A stretch of DNA of 64,000 nucleotides from JANMJD01 sp963828405 (GCA_963828405.1 CAWHEG010000031.1:2976001-3040000); one strand, 5' to 3'; shown: positions 51,110 through 62,299, numbered from the stretch's first letter. Notes: generated by a model not told the origin, from the sequence alone. Numbers and translations: made by a program.

Positions 51110-52369
51110 TCACGGGATCGCTCCGCGGGCGCCGTAGACCGCGGTGACGGCGACCAACCCGGCGCCGCAGATGGCCAGCAGGAAGCCCCACGCCTCGCGG
51201 TACCGCCGGGGCCACCAGGCGGCGAACCCGATCAGCAGCGGGAACGCGGTGTAGAGGAAGCGCGGTCTGGCCGTCACCGTCGAGGGGAGCAGCATCAGGG
51301 CGAGCACGGTCACGCTGTACGCCGTCCACGCCGGTGGGATCCTGACCTTCCAACTGGCGTAGATCATCAGCAGCATCGCGGCGACCGAGCCGAGGGTGAA
51401 CGTGCTGCCCGGCGAGCCGAGCGGATCGCTGATCGCCGTCCACACCCGCGACAGCGCGGTGAAGCCGAAGCTCAGCCCCTCGTCCCACGCCTCGCGTTGC
51501 ACCCGGAACCACACGCCGGCTTCGCCGGCGTGGCGGGAGAGGAGCACCTGGAAGGCGAGCCAGCCGAGCGGGGCGATCGCCGGCGCGGCGAGGGCGCGGT
51601 ACTCCCGGCGTTCCTTGATGGCGAACACCGCGGCCACGCCGCAGGCGACGGCTGCGGCGACACCGTTGGGGCGCGCGGCGGTCACGATCGCCGCCGCCAG
51701 CCCCGCCGCCCACCACTTGCGCTCGTGCAGCCACCACAGGCACAACGCCATCGCGCTGAGCATCACCGCCTCGCTGTAGGCGTAGAGCAGCACGAAGCTG
51801 CCCGGGAACATCGCCGTCAGCACCATCGCCCGCTGGGCGACCTCGACGTCCCACAACCGGCGGGCGAGCATCCCGACGAGGTAGACGAACGCCGCGCCGA
51901 GCACGATGTTCAGCCCGATCGCGACCCACACGTCGCCCCCGGGCAGGAGCCGGGCCAGCGTACGGACCGTCAGCGGGTAGACGGGGAAGAAGGCGGCCCG
52001 GGCGTCGAGCACGAAGAAGGTCACGTCGGGCTGGACGTGGCGGGGGTACCCCATCCGCACGATGCGCAGGTACCACGCCGAGTCCCAATCGAGGAGGACG
52101 TCGAGAATGCCCCGCCCGGCGTTGCCGACCAGGGGCACCGGGTTCTGCGGGTCGATCTCCTCGGGCCGCGCGTCGATCGCCCGCGTAGTGGCCACCGAGG
52201 CCGCCCCGGCGACGACGAATCCCCGCGACAGCACGTAGGCGAACAGCCCGACGAGGCGAGCGGTGAGCCACGGATCGCGTCCAGGGGCCGGCCCGACCCG
52301 GGCGGTGGCGGGCTCGTCGCCGGTCACGTCGTCGCCGGTCGCGGCGTCGCCCTTCGTCGTTCCGAGCAC
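51110..52369 (-). CDS. PIG-V-like mannosyltransferase family membrane protein
   Basis: A 419-residue GT-C glycosyltransferase resembling bacterial PIG-V/mannosyltransferase family proteins, which use polyprenyl-phospho-mannose. The key loop LLDWDSAWYLRIVRMGY holds the WD/D motif after the first helix. AFFPVYPLTVRTLARLL and FPGSFVLLYAYSEAVML are typical. About ten helices are seen. The N-terminal 30 residues are polar. GTG 52369 is supported by TACCTT 6 bases upstream. aftD follows in the same direction, suggesting a two-gene operon. Confidence 0.82.
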   Translation of the reverse strand: MLGTTKGDAATGDDVTGDEPATARVGPAPGRDPWLTARLVGLFAYVLSRGFVVAGAASVATTRAIDARPEEIDPQNPVPLVGNAGRGILDVLLDWDSAWYLRIVRMGYPRHVQPDVTFFVLDARAAFFPVYPLTVRTLARLLPGGDVWVAIGLNIVLGAAFVYLVGMLARRLWDVEVAQRAMVLTAMFPGSFVLLYAYSEAVMLSAMALCLWWLHERKWWAAGLAAAIVTAARPNGVAAAVACGVAAVFAIKERREYRALAAPAIAPLGWLAFQVLLSRHAGEAGVWFRVQREAWDEGLSFGFTALSRVWTAISDPLGSPGSTFTLGSVAAMLLMIYASWKVRIPPAWTAYSVTVLALMLLPSTVTARPRFLYTAFPLLIGFAAWWPRRYREAWGFLLAICGAGLVAVTAVYGARGAIP

Positions 52370-52375
52370 GGCGGC

Positions 52376-52381
52376 AAGGTA
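52376..52381 (-). promoter_or_regulatory. -10-like TACCTT, leaderless promoter of the mannosyltransferase-aftD pair
   Basis: TACCTT on the minus strand lies 6 bases before GTG 52369. Confidence 0.5.
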
Positions 52382-52409
52382 TCACCCGCTGCCGGAGCGA
52401 TGGGGGTCG

Positions 52410-53300
52410 TCACATGCGGGCGATGGGGAGGATCCGCCGTCCGGGCTCGCGCCGTTCCAGCGACCACCCCTCGGCGGCGAGCAGGGCGATGACCCGCCCG
52501 CGCTGGCCCTCGTACGGGGCGAGCAGTTCGAGCATCCGCTCGTCGGAGCTGCGGTACGTCCCCTCGAGGGCTTTGCCGACGAAGTGGCACAGCCAGAAGT
52601 CACCGATGGCGAAGGCGTCGGGGTCGCCGAGCACCGGGCCGAGGGCTGAGCCGACGGTCCATTGCCCGACTCCGTCGAGCAGTCGCAGCTTGGCACGCGC
52701 CTCGGCGGTGTCGCCGCCCAGCGACAGCCGGGCGAGCAGGTCGGCGCGCTGGGCGACGACGCGCAGCGCGTCGGCCCGCTTGCGTTCGATGCCGAAGCGG
52801 TGGAACCACCAGTACGGCTGGCGGGCGATCGCCGCCGGCTCGGGCGGCAGGGTGAGCTGCCCCGGGCCTGGTGCCGGCCTGCCGGCGACCCGGCACAGCT
52901 GCGACCATGAGCGGCGAGCCTCGCCGGTCGTCACCCGTTGGCCGATGATGATCGGCAGCAGCGCGTGGTAGAGCGTGCGGCAGTGCCCGAGCCGGTGGCC
53001 GGGGTGCTTGTGCAGCGCCGTGGCGACCGCCGCGTGGGCGGGCACGATCTCGGGAACGGCGTCGTGCCCGCCGAGCAGCCGGGGCACCTCGGCGAGCAGC
53101 CAGTCGGCCCCCGGACCCCAGGCCTGCGAGGTGATCGCCCCACCCGACCACGACAGGTGCAGCGTGCCCGGGCCCTCGGGGGTGAGCGTGGCCCGCCAGA
53201 AGGCGCCCGGTGTGAGCCGGGTGGTGGGGTCGTAGCGGCCCTGCTGGTGGCCGCGCAGCACCTGGCCGGGGTCGACGGTCGACAGCGTGTTCAGGGGCAC
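52410..53300 (-). CDS. DNA-3-methyladenine glycosylase-like HhH-GPD protein
   Basis: A 296-residue protein with an HhH-GPD base-excision glycosylase fold, closest to AlkA-like actinobacterial proteins. ALLPIIIGQRVTTGEARRSW is the entry helix segment. The helix-hairpin-helix is LRLLDGVGQWTVGSAL, followed by DAFAIGDFWL with the catalytic Asp. An N-terminal part (LTPGAFWRATLTPEGPGTL) resembles the AlkA N-domain. It would remove damaged bases from DNA. GTG 53300 is chosen because TACGGT lies 7 bases upstream; GTG 53330 is an alternative start directly after the DUF4349 stop. Confidence 0.82.
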   Translation of the reverse strand: MPLNTLSTVDPGQVLRGHQQGRYDPTTRLTPGAFWRATLTPEGPGTLHLSWSGGAITSQAWGPGADWLLAEVPRLLGGHDAVPEIVPAHAAVATALHKHPGHRLGHCRTLYHALLPIIIGQRVTTGEARRSWSQLCRVAGRPAPGPGQLTLPPEPAAIARQPYWWFHRFGIERKRADALRVVAQRADLLARLSLGGDTAEARAKLRLLDGVGQWTVGSALGPVLGDPDAFAIGDFWLCHFVGKALEGTYRSSDERMLELLAPYEGQRGRVIALLAAEGWSLERREPGRRILPIARM

Positions 53301-53307
53301 CCCCGCC

Positions 53308-53313
53308 ACCGTA
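53308..53313 (-). promoter_or_regulatory. -10-like TACGGT before the glycosylase gene
   Basis: TACGGT on the minus strand lies 7 bases before GTG 53300. Confidence 0.45.
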
Positions 53314-53331
53314 GCGACAGGCTGTGTCACG

Positions 53332-54471
53332 TCATCGGATCGCCGTCCCGGTCGACCCGGCGGGGGCGGCGCCGGCATCGGCGAGGGCTTCGGGCGGGAT
53401 CGGCCGGGTGGGCGGGGGCGTCGCCGGGCGTCGGGCCCGGCGGCGGCGGATGCGGCGACGCACCACGATCACCAGTGGGATGCCGATCAACAGCACCGTG
53501 GCCACGAACGGCGCGGCGATCGCCAGCACGACGGCGACGAAGCCGGCTGCCGTGGCGAAGGCGTGCCAGCCGGAGTCGAACGCCTCGCCGACGGTGAAGC
53601 GGCGGAGCTTGAGGAAGTTGCTCGGAGGCTTCGGGGGAGTGGGCTCGATGATCGGCTGCTCGGCGGGCAGCACCAGCTCGACCGTCAGCGTGGCGCTGGC
53701 CACCTGGTCGCCGAGGGCGCGCTCATGGGTACGGAGCTGCTCGAGCATCGTCTCCCGATTGGTCAGCTCCGCCTCCAGTTGGGCCAGCTCGCCGATGTTG
53801 GCGGCCTGTTCGAGGAAGGCCCGGGCCCGGTCGACGCTGGCCGCCGCCGTCAGGATCCGGGCGTCGAGGTCGACCATCTGCGAGGTCACGTCCTGGGCGT
53901 CCTGCGAGAATCCGCTCACCTCGCCGACCGTGTCGAGCTGGGCGACGGTGGCGCTGAGCGCCCGGGGCGGCAGCTTGACGGTGATCGTGCCGTGGCCGTG
54001 CTCGCCCAGCTCGACCCGCGACGAGAACACCGCCCCGCCGGCCGCCTCGACGATCTCGGCGACGCGGGTCGCCGCGGCCTGGATGTCGGGCGTGGTCAGT
54101 GTCAATGTGCCGGTGAAGATGATGTCGCGCCCGGCCAGCACCGGTGATCCACCGCCGGGTACGTCGATCGGCGGCGTGGCCTGGGCCTCCGCGGCCTGGC
54201 CGATCGCCGCGTCGGCGGGAGCAGGTGCGTCGGTGGCCGCCGGGGCCTCGGTGGCCGCGTTCTGTTCGAAGGCCGACCCGGCGGCGGTCGCCACGGTCGC
54301 CGCGGCGTCGGTCGACGACGACTTCGACTCGCTTGCGCAGGCGCCCAGGGAGATGACGGCGATGGCGAGGCCACCGAGCACCGCCGGCCGTCGTGGCCGG
54401 GCCCGTGGGGGCGAGCCGGGTGGGGGCGAGCCGGGTGGACGGTGGCGGTGGGGCGTGTTGGCGCGCTGCAT
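53332..54471 (-). CDS. DUF4349-domain lipoprotein
   Basis: A 379-residue putative lipoprotein. An Arg/Pro-rich N-terminus is followed by a signal segment with the lipobox ISLGAC, so the mature protein would be lipid-anchored at the Cys. A Thr/Ala/Pro-rich linker leads to a DUF4349 domain (IIFTGTLTLTTPDIQAAA, then VKLPPRAL and QDVTSQMVDLDARI), which includes a coiled coil (ELAQLEAELTNRETMLEQL). A C-terminal membrane helix (about residues 307-336) and basic tail end the protein. Function unknown; DUF4349 proteins are envelope proteins. Confidence 0.82.
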   Translation of the reverse strand: MQRANTPHRHRPPGSPPPGSPPRARPRRPAVLGGLAIAVISLGACASESKSSSTDAAATVATAAGSAFEQNAATEAPAATDAPAPADAAIGQAAEAQATPPIDVPGGGSPVLAGRDIIFTGTLTLTTPDIQAAATRVAEIVEAAGGAVFSSRVELGEHGHGTITVKLPPRALSATVAQLDTVGEVSGFSQDAQDVTSQMVDLDARILTAAASVDRARAFLEQAANIGELAQLEAELTNRETMLEQLRTHERALGDQVASATLTVELVLPAEQPIIEPTPPKPPSNFLKLRRFTVGEAFDSGWHAFATAAGFVAVVLAIAAPFVATVLLIGIPLVIVVRRRIRRRRARRPATPPPTRPIPPEALADAGAAPAGSTGTAIR

Positions 54472-54628
54472 GCGACGTTGGACGTCGCCGACTACGCCGC
54501 CGGTTCCCGACGCCGTGGATTCCGAGCTGTTCCGATCTGGTCCGGCATCGCTGGACGCCGGGCCGCGACGTCCGCCTCGTCCGCCTCGAACATCGGAGCG
54601 CCATGACGCCCGTGGCGCAGCGGCGCTC

Positions 54629-54670
54629 CGGAGTTCCGGAGTATGGCGCTGCGGAGTTCCGGAGTTCCGG
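54629..54670. repeat. Short CGGAGTT repeats downstream of the opp operon
   Basis: The unit CGGAGTTC, or a close variant, occurs four times between 54629 and 54667, partly overlapping palindromic CTCCGGAG. The 203-base gap between the DUF4349 start and the oppF stop holds nothing else recognisable. It may act as a terminator for the minus-strand opp genes. Confidence 0.5.
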
Positions 54671-54674
54671 GGAA

Positions 54675-55672
<998 letters not shown>

Positions 55673-55673
<1 letters not shown>

Positions 55674-56758
55674 CAGTTGCCTCCAGCGGCGGCGTTGGTT
55701 GCGGGGGATCGGGTGAGCTGCACCTGGTGCCAGACCTCGGAGCCGACGGGGTGCCAGCAGCGGTACAGGTGGTCGGGCGACTCGGCGGGCACCAGCGGGG
55801 GCTCGGCCCGGTGGCAGTCGTCCTGGGCGTAGTCGCAGCGGGGGGCGAACTTGCACCCGGGCGGGGGGTTGACGAGGTCGGGCGGCCGCCCGCCGATGGC
55901 CAGCAGCCGGGTGTGGCTGGGCTGGTCGAGTCGGGGGATCGATCCCATCAGTGCCTCGGTGTAGGGCATCTTCATCCGGGCGAACAGCGCCGAGGTCGGT
56001 GCCTTCTCGACCACGCGCCCGGCGTACATCACGACGATCTCGTCGGCATGGTTGGCAACCACGCCGAGATCGTGGGTGACGAGGATCAGCGCCATGTTGC
56101 GGTCCCGGCGCTGCACCTCGAGCAGGTCGAGGATCTGGGCCTGCACCGTCACGTCGAGTGCCGTCGTCGGCTCGTCGGCGAACATCAGGGTCGGGCCGCA
56201 GGCCAGGGCGACGGCGATCATCACCCGTTGACGCATCCCGCCCGAGAGCTCGTGGGGGTACTGCTCGCGTCGGCGACCCGCCTCGGGGATGCCGACGTCC
56301 TCGAGCAGCTTCAGGGCCGTCTCGCGGGCCGTCGCCCTGTCCATCCCGAGGTGGATGCGCAGCGGCTCGGTGATCTGGGCGCCGACCTTCATCACCGGGT
56401 TGAGCGAGGTCATCGGGTTCTGGAAGATCATCGACATCTCCCGGCCCCACAGCTTGCGCATCGCGTGGGCGTCGGCGCCGAGGATCTCGATCCCCTCGAA
56501 GCGGACCGAGCCCGACAGCACCGTGTTCGTCGTCGGCAGCAGGCCCATGATCGAGCGCGACAGCACCGTCTTGCCCGAGCCCGACTCGCCGACGATGCCC
56601 AGGCATCGCCCCCGGTCGAGGGTGAACGTGGCGTCGTCGACGGCGCGCACGATCCCGCGTGCGGTGCGGAAGTGGGTGCGCAACTCGGTGACCTCGAGCA
56701 GCAGTCCGCCGGGTGGGCGTCCGGTGGTCTGCAGGCCGAGGGCGGGCGGTGTGGTCAC
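55673..56758 (-). CDS. oppD: Oligopeptide ABC transporter ATP-binding protein (OppD type)
   Basis: A 361-residue partner ATPase. Walker A is GESGSGKTV, the signature is HELSGGMRQRVMIAVAL and Walker B LMFADEPTTALD. The C-terminal extension has CKFAPRCDYAQDDC, again with the conserved Cys pattern. GTG 56758 overlaps the oppC stop by 4 bases. It would form a heterodimer with OppF on the cytoplasmic side of OppB/OppC. Confidence 0.92.
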
Positions 56759-57648
56759 AGCGCCGCCTCGCGCACGTCGAAGTAGTTGCGCAGGCGATCG
56801 CCGGCGAAGTTCAGCGACAGCACGGTGAGGAACAGCACCCCGATCGGGAAGAAGGCGATCCACGGCGCCTGCTCGAGCGTCTTGCTGCTCTCGGAGCCGA
56901 GTTGGATCATCGATCCCCAGGTGATCCCCTTGGCCACCGAGAGGCCGAGGAAGGCCAGGCCGCCCTCGGCGACGATCGCCACGGCCATCCCGAGCAGGCC
57001 CAGCGCGCCCATCGGGATGACGACGTTGGGGAGCAGCTCACGCACGATGATCCGCCGGTCGGTCGCCCCCAGCGACCTGGCGGCGAGCACGAACTCGCGG
57101 TCGCTGTACTGCATCGTGGTCGCCCGGGCGAGCCGGCCGACGGGGGAGATCGCCAGCACCCCGAGGATCAGGGCGATGGTCAGCAGCGTGCGGTCGAGCA
57201 GCGCGGTCAGCATGATCGCCAGCACCAGAGCGGGGAACGACAACAGCACGACGAAGACGAACGAGACCACCCGGTCGTACCAGCCGCGGAAGTAGCCGGC
57301 GACGATCCCCAGCGCGCCGCCGACGACCAGGCCGCAGGCGATCGCCACGAATCCGACGGCGAGCGAGATGCGCGCCCCCCAGACGGTGCGCGAGAACACG
57401 TCGCGGGCATCCTTGTCGGTGCCGAACCAGTGGGCCGCCGACGGTCCCTTGCTGGCGGCGATCTTGCCGTCGACCTTGAAGTTGCTGGTCGGATCCTTGA
57501 GCGGGAGCACCGGGGCGAGGATGGCCAGTAGCACGATCAGCACCACCCAGCCGACGCACAACCAGAAGCCGACCCCGAGCTTCTTCTGCACGGCCGCCTC
57601 GGCCGGCGCCGCCTCGACCGCGCTTGCGGTGATCGTCGGGTCGCTCAT
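56755..57648 (-). CDS. oppC: Oligopeptide ABC transporter permease (OppC type)
   Basis: A 297-residue permease. A cytosolic N-terminus is followed by one helix, a periplasmic loop with HWFGTDKDARDVFSRTVWG (the OppC-N domain signature) and five further helices. The cytoplasmic coupling loop is REFVLAARSLGATDRRIIVRE (EAA motif). The start codon ATG 57648 overlaps the oppB stop by 4 bases. Confidence 0.92.
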   Translation of the reverse strand: MSDPTITASAVEAAPAEAAVQKKLGVGFWLCVGWVVLIVLLAILAPVLPLKDPTSNFKVDGKIAASKGPSAAHWFGTDKDARDVFSRTVWGARISLAVGFVAIACGLVVGGALGIVAGYFRGWYDRVVSFVFVVLLSFPALVLAIMLTALLDRTLLTIALILGVLAISPVGRLARATTMQYSDREFVLAARSLGATDRRIIVRELLPNVVIPMGALGLLGMAVAIVAEGGLAFLGLSVAKGITWGSMIQLGSESSKTLEQAPWIAFFPIGVLFLTVLSLNFAGDRLRNYFDVREAAL

Positions 57649-58601
57649 CGCCGGACCCGCGGGTCGATGATCGAGTAGCCGATGTCGACGAGCACGTTGA
57701 TCACGACGAAGGTGACGGCGACGATCATCACGATCGCCAGGACCACCGGGAAGTCCTCGCGGAGCACCGCCTCGACGAGGGCCGAGCCGAGGCCGGGGAT
57801 GCGGAAGATCGTCTCGACGACGATCGATCCGCCGATCAGCGCGCCGATGTTCAGGCCGACGACGGTGACGAACGAGAACAGCGAGGGCCGCAGCGCGTGC
57901 TTGAACAGCACGGCCCGACGCGAGACGCCCTTGGAACGGGCCATCAGGATGAAGTCCTCCTGCAGCGTGGTGATCAGGTCGCTGCGCAGCAGGCGTTGGT
58001 ACACCGCGGCGGCCGGCAGGGCGATGGTCATCGCCGGCAGGACCATCTGCCACAGCCGGTCGGTGAACGGGTCGCGGGCCTTGAACGTGAGCGGGAACCA
58101 ACCCAGCTTGATGCCCAGGACGTACTTGAGGATGACGGCCAGGGCGAAGTTGGGCACGGCGACGAGCAGGAACGTGGTCACCGTCGAGACGCGGTCGATC
58201 GGCTTGTTGGCCCGCGACGCGGCGGCCAGCGCCCAGGGCACCGAGATCAGCGTGGCCAGGAACTGGGCCATGACGAGCAGCATGATCGACCGCGGCGCAC
58301 GTTCCTTGATCAGCCCGGTGACCGGCGGGCGTCCGTCGGTGCTGAACTGCACGCCCATGTCGCCGGTCACGAAGTCGCCCAGCCACATCCCGTAGCGCAC
58401 GGGGAGCGGCTCGTCGAGGTGGTAGGTGGCCTTGGCCTGGGCGATCTTCTCGACGCTCTCCGGGTTGCCGGTGTCACCGGCCACCGGCCCGAGGATGTTG
58501 AACAGCGGATCGCCGAGGACGTTCATCGCCCCGAACGTGAGCATGCTCACGGCGAGCAGCACGACGACGGCCGTGGCGACCCGCTGCAGCCAGTACCTCA
58601 T
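57645..58601 (-). CDS. oppB: Oligopeptide ABC transporter permease (OppB type)
   Basis: A 318-residue permease starting MRYWLQRVATAVVVLL, the normal OppB N-terminal helix. The coupling loop is EDFILMARSKGVSRRAVLFKHALRP; six helices are visible and the IVVETIFRIPGLGSALVEAV segment is typical. The gene is intact, in contrast to the binding-protein gene directly upstream, and follows it by 39 bases. Confidence 0.92.
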   Translation of the reverse strand: MRYWLQRVATAVVVLLAVSMLTFGAMNVLGDPLFNILGPVAGDTGNPESVEKIAQAKATYHLDEPLPVRYGMWLGDFVTGDMGVQFSTDGRPPVTGLIKERAPRSIMLLVMAQFLATLISVPWALAAASRANKPIDRVSTVTTFLLVAVPNFALAVILKYVLGIKLGWFPLTFKARDPFTDRLWQMVLPAMTIALPAAAVYQRLLRSDLITTLQEDFILMARSKGVSRRAVLFKHALRPSLFSFVTVVGLNIGALIGGSIVVETIFRIPGLGSALVEAVLREDFPVVLAIVMIVAVTFVVINVLVDIGYSIIDPRVRR

Positions 58602-58640
58602 CCGGTGGCGACCGGCTCGACGGACGACCGGGGCAACCGA

Positions 58641-60418
58641 CTACTGCTCCATCCAGATCGACGAGAACCAGTTCCGGCCGCTGCAGGGTGCACTGGAGCG
58701 CCACGCCCTCGGGCGAGGTGCGGTCGCACACCCCGTTGACGGTGTCGATGAACGAGTTGGCCCAGATGGTGTGGGTGAAGAAGACGTAGGTGTAGGCGTC
58801 GTGGATGTTCGCCGACACCTGCTTGTAGAGCTCGGCCCGCTTGGCCGGGTCGGCCTCGGCCTGGGCGGCGAGCAGTAGCGCGTCGCGTTCCTCGCTGCAG
58901 TACTTGGGCCAGTTGAGCGAGATCCCGCCGACGGTGCGGCACATCAGCCAGACGTTGTCGGGCGCAGGATCGACGGCACCGAACTGCCGCCAGGTGTTCA
59001 CGTTGTACTGCCCGAGGGCGGTCTGCTGGATGTGGTCGTCCTGGGGGAGTTCGTCGAAGGTGACGTTGAAGAAGGGTTCCAGCCCTCGTCGAGGATCTCG
59101 GCGATGCGGGTCGACACCACGGCAGGCCCCGACCACTGGTACTCCATGTTGATCTTGCCGTCGGTGCACATGTCGGCGTGCTCGGCGCAGTAGGCGGCGA
59201 CCAGCGGGGCGGCCATGTCGGGCTGGTCGGCCTCCTGCTTGACATCGGGGTTGTAGTACGGGCTCTCCGGGGTGAACTCCTGGTCGGCCGGGCGGCTGAC
59301 GCCGAGGCCGATCAGATCGATGTAGTTCTGGCGGGGAGTGGCGTAGGTGAGGGCCTGACGGGCCCGGATGTCGTCGAACGGCGGCTTCTCCGAGTTGATC
59401 ATGGCGAACGACTCCTCGCCGGTGTCGTCGAGCACGCTCTCGATGTTCTCGTCGTCGCGCAGCGCGGGGATCGAGTTCTGGTCGGTGGTCTGCAGGGCGT
59501 CGAGCTCGCCGTTCTGCAGCAGTTCCAGGCGGGTGTCGGGGTCGGTGACCGGGTAGAATTCGACGGCGTCGAGGAACACCTCGCCGCCCCACCAGTCGTC
59601 GTTGCGCACGAAGCGGGTCACCGAGTCCTGGCTGCGGCTGTCGTACTTGAACGGGCCGGTGCCCACCGGCTTGCTGGTTGAGCGTCGGGTCGGCGAGGGC
59701 GGCATCCACCCAGGCGGGCGACGGCACGAAGCCGAGCTGTGCCGTGAGGTTCTGCGGGAAGTACCGGTTCGAATCGAGGAGGTGAACCGTCACCGTCAGG
59801 TCGTCGATTCGGTCGATCGCGCCCGGTCTCGGGGAAGAACGGCCGCACGGCGAGGCCGACCAGCGGGTCATTGCGCTGCGCCTCGAACGCCTTGACCACC
59901 GCATCCGAGTTCATGTCGGTTCCGTCATGGAACTTGATCCCCGGGCGGAGCTTGATCGTCCAGTCCTTGAAGTCGGCCGACGGGGTGAACGACTCGGCCA
60001 GGTAGGGGACGGCGTTGCCCTCGGTGTCGTTGGCGGCCAGGGTGTCGAACACGGCGTTGGACATCATCAGGCCGGGGGCGGAGAGGGCCGATGTGGTCGG
60101 GTTGAGGCCGTCGACGTCGGCTTCGAGGCCGTAGCGCAGCGTGCCGCCGGGCACCGGGTCGGCCGGTTCCTCGGGGGCGATCGTCGCCACGACGGCGTCG
60201 GTGGGCAGGGTCGTCGACTCGACCGTCGTGGCCACCTCGCCGTTCGGGGCGACGGTGGTCGCCGTGTCCTCCACCGGCCCGCTCGTGGCATCCGGCGTGT
60301 CCTCGGCGCTCCCGCCGTCGCTGCCCCCGCCGCACGAGGCGGCCACGAACACGGCGATCGTCGACGCGGCCACCATCCTGCGGAGCCGCCAGGTGCGGGT
60401 CCGTCCGGTGCTGATCAT
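58641..60418 (-). CDS. oppA: Peptide-binding lipoprotein of the ABC transporter (OppA type), frame broken
   Basis: A family 5 extracellular solute-binding protein of about 590 residues, readable only by changing frame near 59830, 59675, 59080 and 58690. The N-terminus has a signal segment with lipobox FVAASC, then PVPGGTLRYGLEADVDGLNP, typical of family 5. Later parts are WTIKLRPGIKFHDGTD, RNDDWWGGEVFLDAVEF, SFAMINSEKPPFDDIRARQAL, VNTWRQFGAVDP and an end NWFSSIWMEQ before TAG 58641. GAGGGGG precedes the ATG. Either the sequence has several single-base errors or the gene is decaying; the intact permease and ATPase genes favour errors. Confidence 0.75.
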
Positions 60419-60576
60419 TGGTTCCCCCTCGTTCGGGTGACCACGACGGGCCACTCCGTGTGACGCACGTTACATCGGGCGAGGACCGTACCAGGACTTA
60501 GCCCGACGAGCCCGGACCGGACAGCGGCGACGGGCCGCCGCCGGTCGCCGCCCACCGGCCGGGCAGCACAGCTGGC

Positions 60577-60582
60577 TACGCT
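60577..60582 (+). promoter_or_regulatory. -10-like TACGCT, leaderless promoter of ppk2
   Basis: TACGCT lies 6 bases before ATG 60589. The remaining 160 bases up to oppA hold only the divergent oppA leader. Confidence 0.45.
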
Positions 60583-60588
60583 TCGCCG

Positions 60589-61400
60589 ATGTCCGATGAC
60601 GTGCTGAAGAAGGTCCTGGTCGCGCCCGGGCGGCCCGCCGGGCTGTCGAAGCGGTCGCCGGCCGAGGACTTCGGGTGGGACAAGGAGGCGGCCAAGGCCG
60701 AGACGGCCAAGCTGATCACCCGGCTCGCCAAGCTGCAGTAGCGGCTGGCCGCCGAGGGCACCCGCGGCCTGCTCGTCGTGCTCCAGTCGATGGACGCCTC
60801 CGGCAAGGACGGCACGATCCGCGCCCTGTCGGACGGCCTGAACCCGGCGGGATGAAGGTGACGAGCTTCAAGGTGCCGGCCGGGCGGGAGATCGTGCAGG
60901 ACTACCTGTGGCGGGTCCACGCCGTCATGTCCGGCCAAGGGCGAGATCGGCATCTTCAACCGCTCGCACTACGAGGACGTGCTGGTGGTGCGGGTGAAGA
61001 ACTTCGTGCCCCGAGCGCGGTGGTCGAAGCGCTTCGACCACATCCGCAACTTCGAGCGGCTGCTGGCCGACGAGGGCACCCGGATCGTCAAGATCCACCT
61101 GCAGATCTCCAAGGAGGAGCAGCGTCTGCGGCTGCAGGACCGCGTCGACGACCCGCTCGAGCGGTGGAAGTTCCGCCTCGGTGACCTCGACGACCGCAAG
61201 CTGTGGCCGCGAGTACATGCGGGCCTACGAGGACGCGGTGACCGAGACGTCGACCCGGTACGCACCGTGGTACGTCGTCCCGGCCGACCGGAAGTGGGTC
61301 CGCAACCTCGTCGTGATCCGCCTGCTGGTGGCGACGCTCGAGGAGATGGACCCCCAGCTCCCACCAGCCGAGGAAGGGATCGACGGGTCTGGTCACCTGA
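60589..61400 (+). CDS. ppk2: Polyphosphate kinase 2 family protein, frame broken
   Basis: A PPK2-type kinase, which transfers phosphate between polyphosphate and nucleotides. The P-loop-like signature QSMDASGKDGTIRAL is clear, followed by GLNPAG, SFKVPAGRE, DYLWRVH, KGEIGIFNRSHYEDVL, RVKNFVPRARWSKRFDHI, LQISKEEQ and YAPWYVVPADRKW, all family hallmarks. The frame is interrupted by an in-frame TAG at 60739 and by indels near 60853, 60937 and 61209. The 3' end is uncertain: the last frame reads on to 61528, while one more indel would stop at 61400. Probably sequence errors, possibly a pseudogene. Confidence 0.75.
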
Positions 61401-61440
61401 GCGGGCCGAGCGCGCCGTCGGGGCGGCTCACCGGCTGGGC

Positions 61441-62283
61441 TCACCGGCTGATCGTCAGCCAGTCGATCTGCCCGGCGAAGGCGTCGGCGGGGTTGGCGCT
61501 GCCGGGCTTCTTGCCCACGGTCACGTAGGTGCCGTAGGTGTCGCGGGGCGTGATCGAGCCGTACGCCTTGAACTTCCTCGTCTGGGTGACCACCCCGTCG
61601 GTCGTCATCCGCAGCACCTTGGCCGTCCTGTCGAGGGCGCACTCGACGGTGTGGTAGCCGCCATCGAGTGATCGAGGCCGAGTACACGTCGAGCGAAGCG
61701 TAGCCGGGGGCGTGCATGCCGCAGTGGACCTTGCCCAGCTTGGTGCCGTAGCCGATCAGCTCCAGCTTGAAGAACCCGCCACTGTCGGTGGACCGGCCGC
61801 GTTGCACGATGTTGTACGACGGGTCGATCAGGTCGGTCGTCGTGCCGGCCAGCGGCAGGGCGCCGTTGACCAGCGAGGTGCGCAGACGCAGGGCGACGGT
61901 GAACGACCCGCTGCCGGGCATCAGCTCGCCGTTCGGATCGGGGACGTGGATCTCGCCGGCCGCGGGGTCGGCGAGGGTTCCGAGCAGCCGCCCGTCGGGG
62001 CCGACGTTCGCCGTCCAGCCGGGGAATCCGTAATCGCCGCCGCTGACCGTCACCCCGTGGAACGGTTCGCTGTCGGTGGCCGGGGCCAGTGGCGTCGCCC
62101 ATCACCGTCGCCCCCGGTGGCTCGTTCATCTCCCAGTCGGCGACCACCGTGGCGGCCGACGCGGCGCCGCCTCCGGCCGACGACGCACCCGACGACGATG
62201 GCGGCCACGGCGGCGACCCGCGTCCCGAGACCGACCCACCGGGATCGTGCCGCCACTGGAGAGGATCGCCCGCGCTGCGCCAT
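61441..62283 (-). CDS. Exported LamG/concanavalin-like protein, frame broken
   Basis: A secreted protein of about 280 residues. The N-terminus SRWVGLGTRVAAVAAIVVGC is a signal or lipoprotein signal segment. The body is a concanavalin/LamG-like jelly roll: ADWEMNEPPGATVMGDATG at the start, SFTVALRLRTSLVNG, SGGFFKLELIGYG, YHTVECALDRTAKV and an end GQIDWLTISR before the stop at 61441. Frame changes are needed near 62175, 62090 and 61670. TACCAT lies 10 bases before ATG 62283. Such domains bind carbohydrates or are unspecific structural modules; no enzyme motif is visible. Confidence 0.65.
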
Positions 62284-62293
62284 ACGACCGCGG

Positions 62294-62299
62294 ATGGTA
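62294..62299 (-). promoter_or_regulatory. -10-like TACCAT before the LamG gene
   Basis: TACCAT on the minus strand lies 10 bases before ATG 62283 and supports that start. Confidence 0.4.

Noticed and set aside
54622..54670. CRISPR-like repeats
   Set aside because: Units are 8 bases, partly overlapping, without spacers of regular length and without cas genes.
58474..59904. Several separate small genes in the oppA region
   Set aside because: The pieces join in order into one family 5 binding protein when single-base indels are corrected.
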